The notes beneath the pieces are model-generated. The model had not been told where the DNA came from, did not search any database, and saw only the letters and a program-made list of their open reading frames with translations. 39,953 bases of DNA from Spirulina sp. SIO3F2 (GTDB lineage: Bacteria > Cyanobacteriota > Cyanobacteriia > Cyanobacteriales > Spirulinaceae). The position numbers were made by a program, and so were the translations under genes. Position 1 is the first letter of the stretch. Each line of letters opens with the position of its first letter. Of the stretch, positions 1 through 7,905 are shown piece after piece. Where the stretch lies: the NCBI GenBank assembly GCA_010672165.1, contig JAAHHN010000035.1, positions 1 to 39,953 on the forward strand, in the 5' to 3' direction.

Positions 1-1
1 T

Positions 2-994
2 GGGGGCGAAACTAATTTGGATGCGATCGCGGCTCATTTAGCGACTGGCCCTAGCGGCCAGTCTTTGGGGATGGCGATCGCCCTGGTCTTCATCATTGCG
101 GGGATTGCCTTTAAGATTTCTGCAGTTCCTTTCCACCAATGGACACCGGATGTGTATGAAGGCTCTCCTACCCCAGTGGTGGCTTTTCTCTCTGTGGGCT
201 CCAAAGCAGCCGGTTTTGCTCTAGCGATCCGGATGTTACTGGTGGTCTTTGGCTCAGTGGCTGATGAATGGCACTTTATCTTCACTGCATTGGCGATTCT
301 AAGTATGGTGCTGGGCAACGTGGTGGCGCTGGCTCAGAGCAGCATGAAGCGGATGCTGGCCTATTCCTCAATCGCCCAAGCGGGTTTTGTGATGATTGGG
401 ATGGTAGCTGGTACGGATGCAGGCTATGCCAGCATGATCTTCTACCTGTTGATTTATCTGTTTATGAACCTCGGGGCGTTTGCCTGCGTGATTCTCTTCT
501 CCCTCCGCACTGGCACGGATCAAATCAGTGACTATGCGGGGCTCTATCAAAAGGATCCCTTACTGACGCTTTCCTTGAGTATTTGTCTGCTCTCCTTGGG
601 CGGCATTCCCCCGATGGCGGGCTTCTTTGGTAAGATTTACCTCTTTTGGGCAGGTTGGCAAGCGGGGCTCTATGGTCTTGTTCTTCTAGGATTAGTGACG
701 AGCGTAGTGTCGATCTACTACTACATCCGCGTAGTTAAGATGATGGTGGTCAAAGAACCCCAGGAAATGTCGGAAGTTGTGCGTCGCTATCCCGTGATTC
801 GTTGGGATCTCTTAGGCATGCGCCCCCTCCAAGTGGGAATTATCTTTGCCCTGATTACCACCTCTCTCGCTGGGATTTTATCCAATCCACTCTTTACCTT
901 GGCCAATGGGGCTGTGGTTAATACCCCCCTTCTACAACCTGCGGCGCTCACAATGATGACAACGCCAGCAGTTGAAACTTCCAGTTTGGATTGA
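2..994 (+). CDS. ndhB: NAD(P)H-quinone oxidoreductase subunit 2 (NdhB), 3' part
   Basis: C-terminal 330 residues of the proton-pumping NdhB subunit of NDH-1, a thylakoid membrane complex in respiration and cyclic electron flow. The frame is open from the first bases of the window, so the N-terminal part of this roughly 520-residue protein lies upstream and the TTG at 17 is not the start. Family signatures are visible: [20 protein letters not shown] early on, then [16 protein letters not shown] with the conserved Lys and Ser, then [16 protein letters not shown]. Many hydrophobic segments are consistent with the antiporter-like fold. The last 40 residues are polar and variable, as usual. A strong intrinsic terminator follows, so this is probably the last gene of its transcript. 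Identification is secure. Confidence 0.96.
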   Translation, partial: GGETNLDAIAAHLATGPSGQSLGMAIALVFIIAGIAFKISAVPFHQWTPDVYEGSPTPVVAFLSVGSKAAGFALAIRMLLVVFGSVADEWHFIFTALAILSMVLGNVVALAQSSMKRMLAYSSIAQAGFVMIGMVAGTDAGYASMIFYLLIYLFMNLGAFACVILFSLRTGTDQISDYAGLYQKDPLLTLSLSICLLSLGGIPPMAGFFGKIYLFWAGWQAGLYGLVLLGLVTSVVSIYYYIRVVKMMVVKEPQEMSEVVRRYPVIRWDLLGMRPLQVGIIFALITTSLAGILSNPLFTLANGAVVNTPLLQPAALTMMTTPAVETSSLD

Positions 995-1019
995 GGCCGG
1001 GTTAACACTTGTAGACCTG

Positions 1020-1061
1020 AAGGGCTTGGCAATGCCAGGCCCTTTTGACGTTTTATTTTTT
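1020..1061 (+). terminator. Rho-independent terminator after ndhB
   Basis: An 11-bp stem (1020-1030 with 1034-1044, one G-T pair) closes a 3-base AAT loop and is followed by a T-rich run (TTTTATTTTTT) at 1051-1061. It lies 25 bases past the ndhB stop. Confidence 0.85.
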
Positions 1062-1089
1062 GGCATCTCTTGATCGCGCAACTTAAACT

Positions 1090-2739
1090 ATGGCGCAACT
1101 CACCCCAGAGCAACGCAATGTTCTTTATCTTCGGGCTGCTGGCCGAGCTGGCATTCATAAGTCCTTACTGGCCGCATTGTATGCGGCCCATCGAGCGAGC
1201 GCTGAACCGATCACTACTGTTGATTCATCTGTCCGGCTAGCGGATGGAGAAACAGGTTTAGGTCTTGAACCGACAGATTGTCCAACATTCCCCGAGCAAG
1301 TCGCCTATGGGGCCAATGTTATTCGGGTGCTAAGCGATCGCCTCATTGCCCAAAGCTGGCAAGGCAAAGACTTATGGTATCCAGCCCAGGGGCGCTACAG
1401 CGATCGCTTTTTGGAAATTATTGCCGATGGTTTCACTCCTGCTGCCGAAGATACGCAAGTAGCCCTGCTTAAATCTTGCAACGTTGAAGCACTCAAAACC
1501 GCCTACCAAAACGACATTGACCAAACTGGATTGCCCGAAGATCTCAGCCAGTTGGATGAGCATCTCCTGAGTTTAGTGGAGCGTCTACCTGAGCTTTATT
1601 GGAGCCTAAGCCATCAGCGCCAAGCCTGTTTAGAAGCCGTGCGGATCTGGCGAAACTTGAATACCACAGAAGCCGCGATCGAGTCTTTAGCCCAAGAAAC
1701 CAACAAATCTTTGCGGCAGTTGGCTCAAGAAGATCTCGATATCACGCTCAAACAGTTTGTCCAACGCTCAGTGTTGCAGTATCAGCATTATCCCTATCAA
1801 CGGGAAGCCTTAATTCGTTTAGTCCAGTATTGGCGACAGTTGCCCAGTCGGGAAGCCACATTGGTGGACATTTTGCGCGATCCCCAGCCCCACGCCAATT
1901 TGCAGCTCCTTGATTCAGTGCTGCTGCATTTTGTAACCACCCTCCCTGCTCAATACCTTGGCAAGGGCATCCAGCGAAATGCCCTGACCGAAGCCTTCCG
2001 GGTTTGGCGACAACTCGACTCTCGTTCAACTGCTATTACAGCTTTAGGTGTGGATACAGAAATTTTGGGCAATGCTACACCTGAACCTGAAACGTTGCAA
2101 ACTGTGGCCCAACAACTCGATCGCGAACTCCTCAGCTTTGCCGATCGCATCCCCCGCCTCTACCGTGCTAGCCACCAACACCGCGAATCACTTATTCGCC
2201 TCGTGCAACTCTGGCGAGAACTCCCTACCCGAGAGCAAACCATTCAGAGCTTAGCCAGCGATCATCAACAGATTGAGCAAACAGTTCCCCCACTCAAGCT
2301 GACGATTTCGCTCCCCCAGCGCCCTGCCACCTGGACTCTAGAAAACTTAGAACTCACGGCTAGTATCCTACCTGATGGCCAATTCACTTGGGCCCATGCG
2401 ACCCAATGCGGTACCTGTTGGCCGCCCAATGAGCCAGTAATCGCAGCGATTATCCAAATAGCAACTTTATTAGAACGGGCCCAACGACAGGTTGGACAAC
2501 CATTTATGATCAACCGTTGGTATCAGCCGCTAACAATGCAGCGAGCTTGGAAAACAATGGGAGAAAAACGCCATATTCTCGGTGATGCAGTGGAATTCAT
2601 CTGTCCAGGTTTGACCGCAAATCAACTATATTGGGCACTTGACCCTTGGTGGCCCGGAGGCTTGGGGCGTTATACCCAATATCCCTTGCTCTGCCATCTC
2701 GATGCCCGGCCTTATCGTGCCCGTTGGCAGCAAGAATAA
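1090..2739 (+). CDS. Peptidase M15-like protein with four-fold helical repeats
   Basis: 549 residues. The C-terminal domain (about 425-549) reads as an M15-type (D-Ala-D-Ala carboxypeptidase/YcbK-like) fold: G-x-FTWAHAT, a NRWYQP strand, then HILGDAVEF (residues 495-503) and HLDAR (536-540) before RARW. His495 and His536 fit the zinc ligands, but the usual Asp of H-x6-D is Glu502. The N-terminal domain (1-130) resembles that of other cyanobacterial M15A proteins. Between them, residues about 157-390 hold four tandem units of roughly 60-80 residues, each with a Leu-rich start, a conserved Tyr, then R-x-(A/S)-L-x-x-x-(V/F)-x-x-W-R-x-L. No signal peptide is seen. It probably acts on peptidoglycan, but that is inference; activity is uncertain because of the Asp-to-Glu change. 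The ATG at 1090 has no clear ribosome site but begins the conserved N-terminus. Confidence 0.75.
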   Translation: MAQLTPEQRNVLYLRAAGRAGIHKSLLAALYAAHRASAEPITTVDSSVRLADGETGLGLEPTDCPTFPEQVAYGANVIRVLSDRLIAQSWQGKDLWYPAQGRYSDRFLEIIADGFTPAAEDTQVALLKSCNVEALKTAYQNDIDQTGLPEDLSQLDEHLLSLVERLPELYWSLSHQRQACLEAVRIWRNLNTTEAAIESLAQETNKSLRQLAQEDLDITLKQFVQRSVLQYQHYPYQREALIRLVQYWRQLPSREATLVDILRDPQPHANLQLLDSVLLHFVTTLPAQYLGKGIQRNALTEAFRVWRQLDSRSTAITALGVDTEILGNATPEPETLQTVAQQLDRELLSFADRIPRLYRASHQHRESLIRLVQLWRELPTREQTIQSLASDHQQIEQTVPPLKLTISLPQRPATWTLENLELTASILPDGQFTWAHATQCGTCWPPNEPVIAAIIQIATLLERAQRQVGQPFMINRWYQPLTMQRAWKTMGEKRHILGDAVEFICPGLTANQLYWALDPWWPGGLGRYTQYPLLCHLDARPYRARWQQE

Positions 2740-2873
2740 CTCAATCACTTTCTTGCTTAGAGCCGCCTTATCCCTCTAAGCTATATGGGGGTGGGGGGGA
2801 TTCTAGTGTATTCTCGATAGACTCGATAACCACCCCTCATTCAATTCCAAATTCTGTAGTGACAGCAATTCTC

Positions 2874-3332
2874 ATGCTAAAGACTCTTATTGCTCACCTC
2901 AAAGGGGCGTTTCCTGCTCCCACTGTTTCGGCGCATTGCGATGGCCCCTGCGGCGTTTATGATCCGGCTTCAGCACGGGTCACCGCTGAGGCTGTGCTCT
3001 CCATGACCCAGAAGATCCTCGCCCTTGATACAAGTGGGGTCGCGTACCAAAACACCCTGTCTCGCTATATTGCCATCAAGGAAGAGCAAGCCCAAAAAAC
3101 CAAAGAAGAATTACTCATCCTCTGGACAGATTATTTCAAGCCCACCCATCTTGAGCAGTTCCCCGACCTGCATGACACCTTCTGGAAAGCCGCTAAGCTT
3201 TGTTCTGCCTGCAAAGTAGAAGTTAGTGAACAACATGCGAAGGAACTGATGGATGCGGTTGAGAAAATCCATAAAATGTTCTGGCAGACCAAGGGGCGTG
3301 ATGTGAAGTGGGAATTGGCTAAACCTGCTTAA
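2874..3332 (+). CDS. sodN: Nickel superoxide dismutase (SodN) precursor
   Basis: 152 residues. Converts superoxide to oxygen and peroxide using nickel. The diagnostic nickel hook HCDGPCGVY is at residues 21-29; in the mature enzyme the His becomes residue 1 and supplies the axial ligand, with the two Cys (22 and 26) as thiolate ligands. The 20 residues before it form the propeptide that the SodX/SodT-type protease must remove. The remaining 120 residues match the four-helix bundle in length, including the YFKPTHLEQFP segment. The frame is open further upstream, but the ATG at 2874 gives the propeptide length expected for cyanobacteria. The processing protease gene, often adjacent, is not in this window. 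A terminator follows. Confidence 0.95.
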   Translation: MLKTLIAHLKGAFPAPTVSAHCDGPCGVYDPASARVTAEAVLSMTQKILALDTSGVAYQNTLSRYIAIKEEQAQKTKEELLILWTDYFKPTHLEQFPDLHDTFWKAAKLCSACKVEVSEQHAKELMDAVEKIHKMFWQTKGRDVKWELAKPA

Positions 3333-3381
3333 TATTTGAAGAAATATTTCTCAAGGTATATGTCAATTCACCGAGAGGTTC

Positions 3382-3415
3382 GAGGCAAGATGAGTTCTTG
3401 CCTCTTTTTGTTTTT
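3382..3415 (+). terminator. Rho-independent terminator after sodN
   Basis: A perfect 9-bp stem, GAGGCAAGA (3382-3390) with TCTTGCCTC (3396-3404), has a 5-base loop and is followed by TTTTTGTTTTT. It lies 50 bases after the sodN stop and separates it from the convergent gene at 3456. Confidence 0.9.
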
Positions 3416-3455
3416 CAGTAACGTATCATCCCGCCTGTTATTAACAGTTCAACTC

Positions 3456-5183
3456 CTAAATGCCCACTTTTTCCACCACAAACCAATCACCTGCCGGATT
3501 GGGTCGTCCCACTACTGAGAGGATTTGACCCGATCGCAACCCCTGAAAATCCTCATGCACTGCTGGATGCAATGTTACTAACGGCCAGAGCCGCTCTGGA
3601 GTCGTGAGCTGAAAAGTATTACCACCGACAATCTCTAGCTTGCCTTGGATTGTGGCTGCTGTGGTGCTGATGGGGCATTCAATGCGATCGCATCCACACT
3701 GCCCATCCACAGGATAATCTTCTGGATGGGCTAAATAATGCCGCTGCCACTGGAGCCAATCGGGGTGTTGGGGCACAAGATCAAGGAGGGGAATGACTGC
3801 ACTGGGGGCGATCGCATCCGTAATCAAAGCCTCCTGGAGCGATCGCACAGGCAACTCCGCTGGCTCACAGACCTGTTCTATACAGAGCGCTGCTGCCATC
3901 CCGGCTGCCTGCCCAATACCCATCACCATCGGTTGCAATCGGGTTGAGCCATTAGCAATATGAGAGACCGAAATATTCTTCTCGCAAACTAACAGTCCAG
4001 TCAATGTCTCTGGAACTAGAGCGGTGTAGGGGACGGTAAAGGGGGTTCCCGTCCAATGGCCACCCCAATGCATAGACTTGGGCTGAAGGGGAAATTCAAA
4101 GCCAGGGTAATGGTGGTCGTCGGGGTAGTTGCCTACCGCGATCGCATTCATCTCTCCGGCATAGCTTGGTAAGGGGGCCGCCACACCTCCAGTTTGGGGC
4201 AAGATATTCGTTTCTACCACGGTACTCAAACCCCGCAACCGCCGACTCTCCCGATAATAGGGATGCAGTGCAAAGGCCCCCTCAGGGAATGTTCCCCGAG
4301 CTAAACCATAGCGGCTATCAATATTTTGCTGCAAAAAACGGGCAAACGCCTGGGAATGGGCATGGGCTTCTTGGTGGTAGGCGGCTCGCTCTGCTGCACT
4401 GCCCACCAGACGCTCTAAACCCACACCATAATCATTACCGTGGATGGGCCAATTGAGCATAAACTGATTGCCCGGAATTCGCCCATAATTCAAGAATCGC
4501 TCTGCGCCATAGTTGTCCCAAGCACCGGCAAACTCGCCGTGGGTATCAATTTCGGGGGCAGGAATTTCAGGCGCAGGTTGCCCATAATCTTCCAGATATA
4601 CTACCCATGTTGGCGATTGCACCGGGTAGCGCTCAGTCATCGCGTTGGGCTGAGGGGGAGCACTGGGTTCGTTGAAATCTGAACGCCATTCCCAACCCCA
4701 ACGGTATGATGCATCTCCAAGGGCTAGCAAATCTCCCAGTTCTGTGCCATCTAGGGTGATTTTGGTGCGGATATCGTAGTCGGCAAAGCGAACGCCAGTA
4801 ATGCGATCGCCCGCACGATGAACCTCTAAGGGGACTTGCCCTGCCAACCATTGCAAGTTGGGTAAAGCTGCCACCCAATCGGCAAAAATTGCTGCACCAA
4901 TTTTGGGCTCATAGCCGAAGAAGCTGACCCAGTTATGATCCAGACCACCCGGTTGGCGATCGCGCAACGCTTGCAAAAATGCTCCCCAGAGCCCCGTTTG
5001 CCAGGGGACAAGCTCATTTCCATCCGGAACCGCCACCCCTGCACTAGTCAGCATTCCTCCCAACCAGTCAAACTTGCTGACAAGGATGACATTTGCGCCT
5101 CGCCGCGCTGCTTGAATTGCAGCACAGGAGCCTCCAACGCCTCCGCCGACAACCAGGATATCTGTTGTGAGTGTTTGAGGCAT
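3456..5183 (-). CDS. FAD-dependent oxidoreductase (FAD_oxidored type)
   Basis: 575 residues. The N-terminus carries a Rossmann dinucleotide-binding motif, DILVVGGGVGGSCAAIQAARRG (GxGxxG near residues 13-18), followed by a strand ending in VSK and the GGMLTSAGV loop typical of the FAD_oxidored (PF12831-like) family. Near residues 410-435 a second FAD contact region (GLLVCEKNISVSHIANGSTRLQP...GQAAG) is seen. The last 70 residues resemble a small beta domain that cyanobacterial members carry. Substrate is unknown. The start is 24 bases after the stop of glutaredoxin on the same strand, suggesting co-transcription and a possible redox link. It converges with sodN. No signal peptide. Confidence 0.85.
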   Translation of the reverse strand: MPQTLTTDILVVGGGVGGSCAAIQAARRGANVILVSKFDWLGGMLTSAGVAVPDGNELVPWQTGLWGAFLQALRDRQPGGLDHNWVSFFGYEPKIGAAIFADWVAALPNLQWLAGQVPLEVHRAGDRITGVRFADYDIRTKITLDGTELGDLLALGDASYRWGWEWRSDFNEPSAPPQPNAMTERYPVQSPTWVVYLEDYGQPAPEIPAPEIDTHGEFAGAWDNYGAERFLNYGRIPGNQFMLNWPIHGNDYGVGLERLVGSAAERAAYHQEAHAHSQAFARFLQQNIDSRYGLARGTFPEGAFALHPYYRESRRLRGLSTVVETNILPQTGGVAAPLPSYAGEMNAIAVGNYPDDHHYPGFEFPLQPKSMHWGGHWTGTPFTVPYTALVPETLTGLLVCEKNISVSHIANGSTRLQPMVMGIGQAAGMAAALCIEQVCEPAELPVRSLQEALITDAIAPSAVIPLLDLVPQHPDWLQWQRHYLAHPEDYPVDGQCGCDRIECPISTTAATIQGKLEIVGGNTFQLTTPERLWPLVTLHPAVHEDFQGLRSGQILSVVGRPNPAGDWFVVEKVGI

Positions 5184-5207
5184 GGCTGGTTAGTGATTAG
5201 TTTATAG

Positions 5208-5474
5208 TTATGCTACTTGACCCAGCAGCCCATCCAGCTCATTGCTGTATTCCAAGGCATAGATATCATCACAGCCCCCAATATGCTGATCGTTGATAAA
5301 AATTTGGGGCAAAGAGCGACGGCCGTTGGCGCGATCGGCCATTAGCGCACGGGTATCCTCATCCCCATCAATACAATGCTCAGTGTAATCGACCCCTTTG
5401 CGATCGAGCAGGGCTTTTGCACGGATACAAAACGGACAGCGGCTCCAAGTATAGATTTCAATGGTGGGGGTCAT
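5208..5474 (-). CDS. grxC: Glutaredoxin 3-type
   Basis: 88 residues, a full-length dithiol glutaredoxin. The active site CPFC is at residues 13-16 after the IEIYTWSR strand; the cis-proline TVP-equivalent is SLPQIFI, and the GGCDDIY glutathione-binding motif follows. It reduces protein disulfides and glutathione mixed disulfides in the cytosol. It is the first gene of a probable two-gene unit with the FAD oxidoreductase. Its upstream region contains one copy of the 130-bp MITE (5529-5660), about 55 bases from the start codon, which could affect its promoter. Confidence 0.95.
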   Translation of the reverse strand: MTPTIEIYTWSRCPFCIRAKALLDRKGVDYTEHCIDGDEDTRALMADRANGRRSLPQIFINDQHIGGCDDIYALEYSNELDGLLGQVA

Positions 5475-5793
5475 GGCAGGAAAATGTTACAGATTGTTTC
5501 GATTGTAGCGAATTTCTCGCCATATCTATAAAGATGCGTCGCCAGTTAAAACCAGAAGCCTGATGAGGTATAGGGATAGAACGCCCGACCCCAAAAACAG
5601 AAAAAGGATCTGTAAGTCAGTCATAGCAAGCGTTTAAAATCTAACTGACGACAGCCGCTAGGATGCATCATCAAATCACGTTAAACATATTGGGAGACAA
5701 GTGACAGCACCACTAACCAATAATTGAGTTGCATGGAGGCGTTAGAACTGTAGCAGCACTTCACAATTGATTATTGGATTAAGGGCAGAACGC
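5475..5793. other. Intergenic region carrying a MITE copy
   Basis: 319 bases between map (3' end) and grxC (5' end), both on the minus strand. The only recognisable structure is the MITE at 5529-5660. No protein-coding signal was seen. Confidence 0.6.
5529..5660 (+). mobile_element. MITE-like element, family A, copy 1
   Basis: One of three copies in this window of a roughly 130-bp sequence with inverted ends: left end near GCGTCGCCAGTTA (5537-5549), right end TAACTGACGACAGC (5642-5655). Shared internal blocks are ACCAGAAG, AGGGATAGA, CTGTAAGTCAGT and GTTT(A/G)AAATCTAACTGACGAC. It is the most diverged copy at its left end. It has no coding capacity. Related copies: 25581-25710 and 36998-37126, all in the same orientation. 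Confidence 0.8.
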
Positions 5794-6561
5794 CTAAGCT
5801 GCACGCCGGGTTAAGATTTCAACCCCCTCTTTGGTCACAGCAATAGTATGTTCAAACTGAGCAGAAAGCTTGCGATCTTTGGTTAATGCGGTCCAGCCAT
5901 CATCGAGAACCTCTGCTTCCCAAGTCCCTTCATTGATCATGGGTTCAATGGTGAAAACCATCCCTGGACGGATTTTCTTCCCTTTACCCGGCTTGCCGTA
6001 ATGGGGCACTTGGGGTGGGGTATGGAACACGCGATTCACTCCATGACCCACAAAATCTCGGACGACTGAGAATCCTTCGGCTTCAGCATATTCTTGAATG
6101 GCTGCGCCAATATCGCCAATCCGGCCACCGGGCTTGACTGCTGCAATACCACGATTCAAGCATTCCTCGGTGACGTTCACTAACTTCCGGGCTTTGGGCG
6201 ATGGATTCCCTACCAAGAAGGTGCGAGAAGTATCACCATGATAGCCATCAACAATAGGAGTAACGTCCACATTGATAATGTCGCCGTCTTTGAGGACCTC
6301 TTTGGCATGGGGGATGCCATGACAGATGACGTTATTTACACTCGTGCAGATTGATTTTGGGAAGCCGTTGTAGCCAAGTGGCGCACTTTTTGCCCCTTGG
6401 GCCTGGGTCCACCGTTCGGCTTCATCGTTAAGCTCCAGGGTGCTAACCCCTGGTTTAATCATGGGTTCGAGATGATCGAGCAAAGCAGCAGCTGTCTTAC
6501 CTGCGACGCGCATTTTGGCAATTTCGCGGCTCGATAGCAGTACGATGCGTTCGTTGCTCAT
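5794..6561 (-). CDS. map: Methionine aminopeptidase, type I
   Basis: 255 residues. Removes the initiator methionine from nascent proteins in the cytosol. All five metal ligands of the pita-bread fold are visible: Asp99 (NVDVTP), Asp110 (YHGDTSR), His173 (GHGVNRVFH), Glu206 (FTIEPM) and Glu237 (QFEHTI). The substrate His of ICHGIP is at 81. There is no N-terminal zinc-finger extension, so it is the short bacterial form. It reads alone on the minus strand, with a 230-bp gap to the next upstream gene. Cyanobacteria often have more than one map paralogue; this cannot be judged here. Confidence 0.95.
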   Translation of the reverse strand: MSNERIVLLSSREIAKMRVAGKTAAALLDHLEPMIKPGVSTLELNDEAERWTQAQGAKSAPLGYNGFPKSICTSVNNVICHGIPHAKEVLKDGDIINVDVTPIVDGYHGDTSRTFLVGNPSPKARKLVNVTEECLNRGIAAVKPGGRIGDIGAAIQEYAEAEGFSVVRDFVGHGVNRVFHTPPQVPHYGKPGKGKKIRPGMVFTIEPMINEGTWEAEVLDDGWTALTKDRKLSAQFEHTIAVTKEGVEILTRRAA

Positions 6562-6789
6562 AGTTGAATTGAGAATAGTTCTGGATAGTACCTAGACCTC
6601 TATCTTGACAGATGAAGTTAAGTTTAGGAAAGTCCAGAAGTGGTGAGGTGATGCAATAGATGTTGCTTAAGCCCATTCGATCAATACTGCTGAAGGTGAG
6701 TTCAACTTATCCCGACCCTCTAAACCCGCTATCCTCTATCCTCGTACAGTTCAACTATTATCAGTCAAACATCCCTGTAAGCCTGGGCG

Positions 6790-7275
6790 CTATTGGTGAA
6801 TATCGAGTTCAAGTAGATAGTTCCCCAATGAGATTTTGTCTGACCAGAGTTCATATTCAAGACGTAGATACCGGGGCTGAACAACGTTTTGGAGTTGAAG
6901 CGAGCGCGTAAAGTTTCGCAGACAGAGGGCTGAACTGCCACGAACATCATGGCTTTGTACCCAATATCGACTGCGGCCATAGACTCCTCGCTCCCAAAAA
7001 TGTCGATAGCCCTGATAGTTACGGCCTTGGAGCGTCATAATCACCCGATGGGGAGAAATTTCAAGCCAGAGTAGCCCTCCCATTGTGGCAAGGGGCGGGC
7101 CAGGCATTACGTTAGCGGCAGCATCAGTTAGAGATGGATAGCGTAAAAACAGATGAAAGCGATCGCGATCTTTAGGGTAGAGCGTCGCTAGGGTGTCAAA
7201 GTCAGCTTGCAATGGGAGATTCGTAGCCGTCCAAGATAAGGAAATGGGGCGACGATGGCGTGAGAGCATGGCCAA
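6790..7275 (-). CDS. Conserved cyanobacterial hypothetical protein
   Basis: 161 residues, or 159 if the second Met is used. I do not recognise a named domain. Visible features: no signal peptide or membrane segment, a basic N-terminus (HRRPISLSW), a beta-rich middle (GGLLWLEISPHRVIMTLQGR) and a C-terminal strand pattern (YLRLEYELWSDKISLGNYLLELDIHQ) that reads like a structured beta domain. Codon use matches neighbours and frame is intact across the length, supporting a real gene. It lies alone between map and the tRNA. The aromatic run GYRHFWERGVYGRSRYW may be a binding surface; that is speculation. Confidence 0.65.
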   Translation of the reverse strand: MAMLSRHRRPISLSWTATNLPLQADFDTLATLYPKDRDRFHLFLRYPSLTDAAANVMPGPPLATMGGLLWLEISPHRVIMTLQGRNYQGYRHFWERGVYGRSRYWVQSHDVRGSSALCLRNFTRSLQLQNVVQPRYLRLEYELWSDKISLGNYLLELDIHQ

Positions 7276-7390
7276 GTTCTACGTTTGCTATCCCCACAGT
7301 AGACAATTGCGTTCGTCAGTGGAAGCTTTGCAACAACAGAGACACAATCTCCCCGAAAATTGTTACAACTCGAAAAATCTTTGAAGTCCC

Positions 7391-7419
7391 TTGTCAGAAC
7401 TGTCTGAATTCAGTATTAT
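7391..7419 (+). promoter_or_regulatory. Sigma-70-type promoter for tRNA-Asn
   Basis: TTGTCA at 7391-7396 and TATTAT at 7414-7419 with an exact 17-base spacer. The predicted transcription start near 7426 is about 16 bases before the mature tRNA 5' end. Confidence 0.65.
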
Positions 7420-7441
7420 GGATAACTGTCGCTTGACACAT

Positions 7442-7513
7442 TCCTCAGTAGCTCAGCGGTAGAGCGGTCGACTGTTAATCGATTGGTCGCAAGTTCGAAT
7501 CTTGCCTGGGGAG
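7442..7513 (+). tRNA. trnN: tRNA-Asn (GUU)
   Basis: A 72-nt cloverleaf. The acceptor stem TCCTCAG (7442-7448) pairs with CTGGGGA (7506-7512), with discriminator G at 7513; the CCA is not encoded. The D arm contains AGCTCAGCGGTAGAGC; the anticodon stem GTCGA/TCGAT closes the loop CTGTTAA with anticodon GTT at 7474-7476; the T arm contains GTTCGAATC. Its 3' end is only 3 bases from the stop codon of the opposing gene at 7517. Confidence 0.97.
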
Positions 7514-7516
7514 CTT

Positions 7517-7825
7517 TTAGATTATGTAGGTAGGTAGAACCACATCCCAAACAGGATGGAGCAACCAGCCTATCATCAAAATTATTTTTGACTGCTGCCA
7601 GCCGCCCCAAAGTGCGACTGTGCCATAACAGCCCATCCCCAAGAGTTCGACCTGAAGCCATATAGTGGGAACTTGATACCAAATGGCAAAGCCCAGGTAA
7701 ATCAAGGCGGCAAGGAATAAGCTGGTCGCTAAAATATTGAGTTCCTGGGTTGCTTGACGGATAATCGCCACAAATACCAAACCCAGCAAGCTACCCCCCA
7801 AAACTAACACGATCGCAATTCCCAC
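7517..7825 (-). CDS. Small membrane protein, DUF6010-like
   Basis: 102 residues, almost entirely hydrophobic, with about four predicted membrane helices: roughly residues 2-22, 30-50, 55-73 and 80-98. The C-terminal GWLLHPVWDVVLP resembles the end of DUF6010 membrane proteins (G-W-x-x-H-x-x-W-D), a family without known function; this assignment is from memory and moderate. It reads toward the tRNA-Asn gene and stops 3 bases from the tRNA 3' end. An intrinsic terminator for ftsH lies just upstream of its start, so it needs its own promoter. Confidence 0.6.
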   Translation of the reverse strand: MGIAIVLVLGGSLLGLVFVAIIRQATQELNILATSLFLAALIYLGFAIWYQVPTIWLQVELLGMGCYGTVALWGGWQQSKIILMIGWLLHPVWDVVLPTYII

Positions 7826-7837
7826 TACAATTCCTCC

Positions 7838-7872
7838 AAAAATAAAAAAGGGAGCCGATTGCTCGACCCCCT
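7838..7872 (-). terminator. Rho-independent terminator after ftsH
   Basis: Read on the minus strand: a 10-bp stem (7872-7863 with 7858-7849, two G-T pairs), a 4-base GCAA loop, then a T-rich run (TTTTTTATTTTT). It is 34 bases after the ftsH stop codon. Confidence 0.88.
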
Positions 7873-7905
7873 AAATATAAAAGGACTAGGAGAAATTACC
7901 CTCCT

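Noticed and set aside
2646-2873. N-terminal extension of SodN from an upstream in-frame start
   Set aside because: The extra 76 residues overlap the end of the upstream peptidase gene and do not resemble a NiSOD propeptide; ATG 2874 gives the expected precursor.
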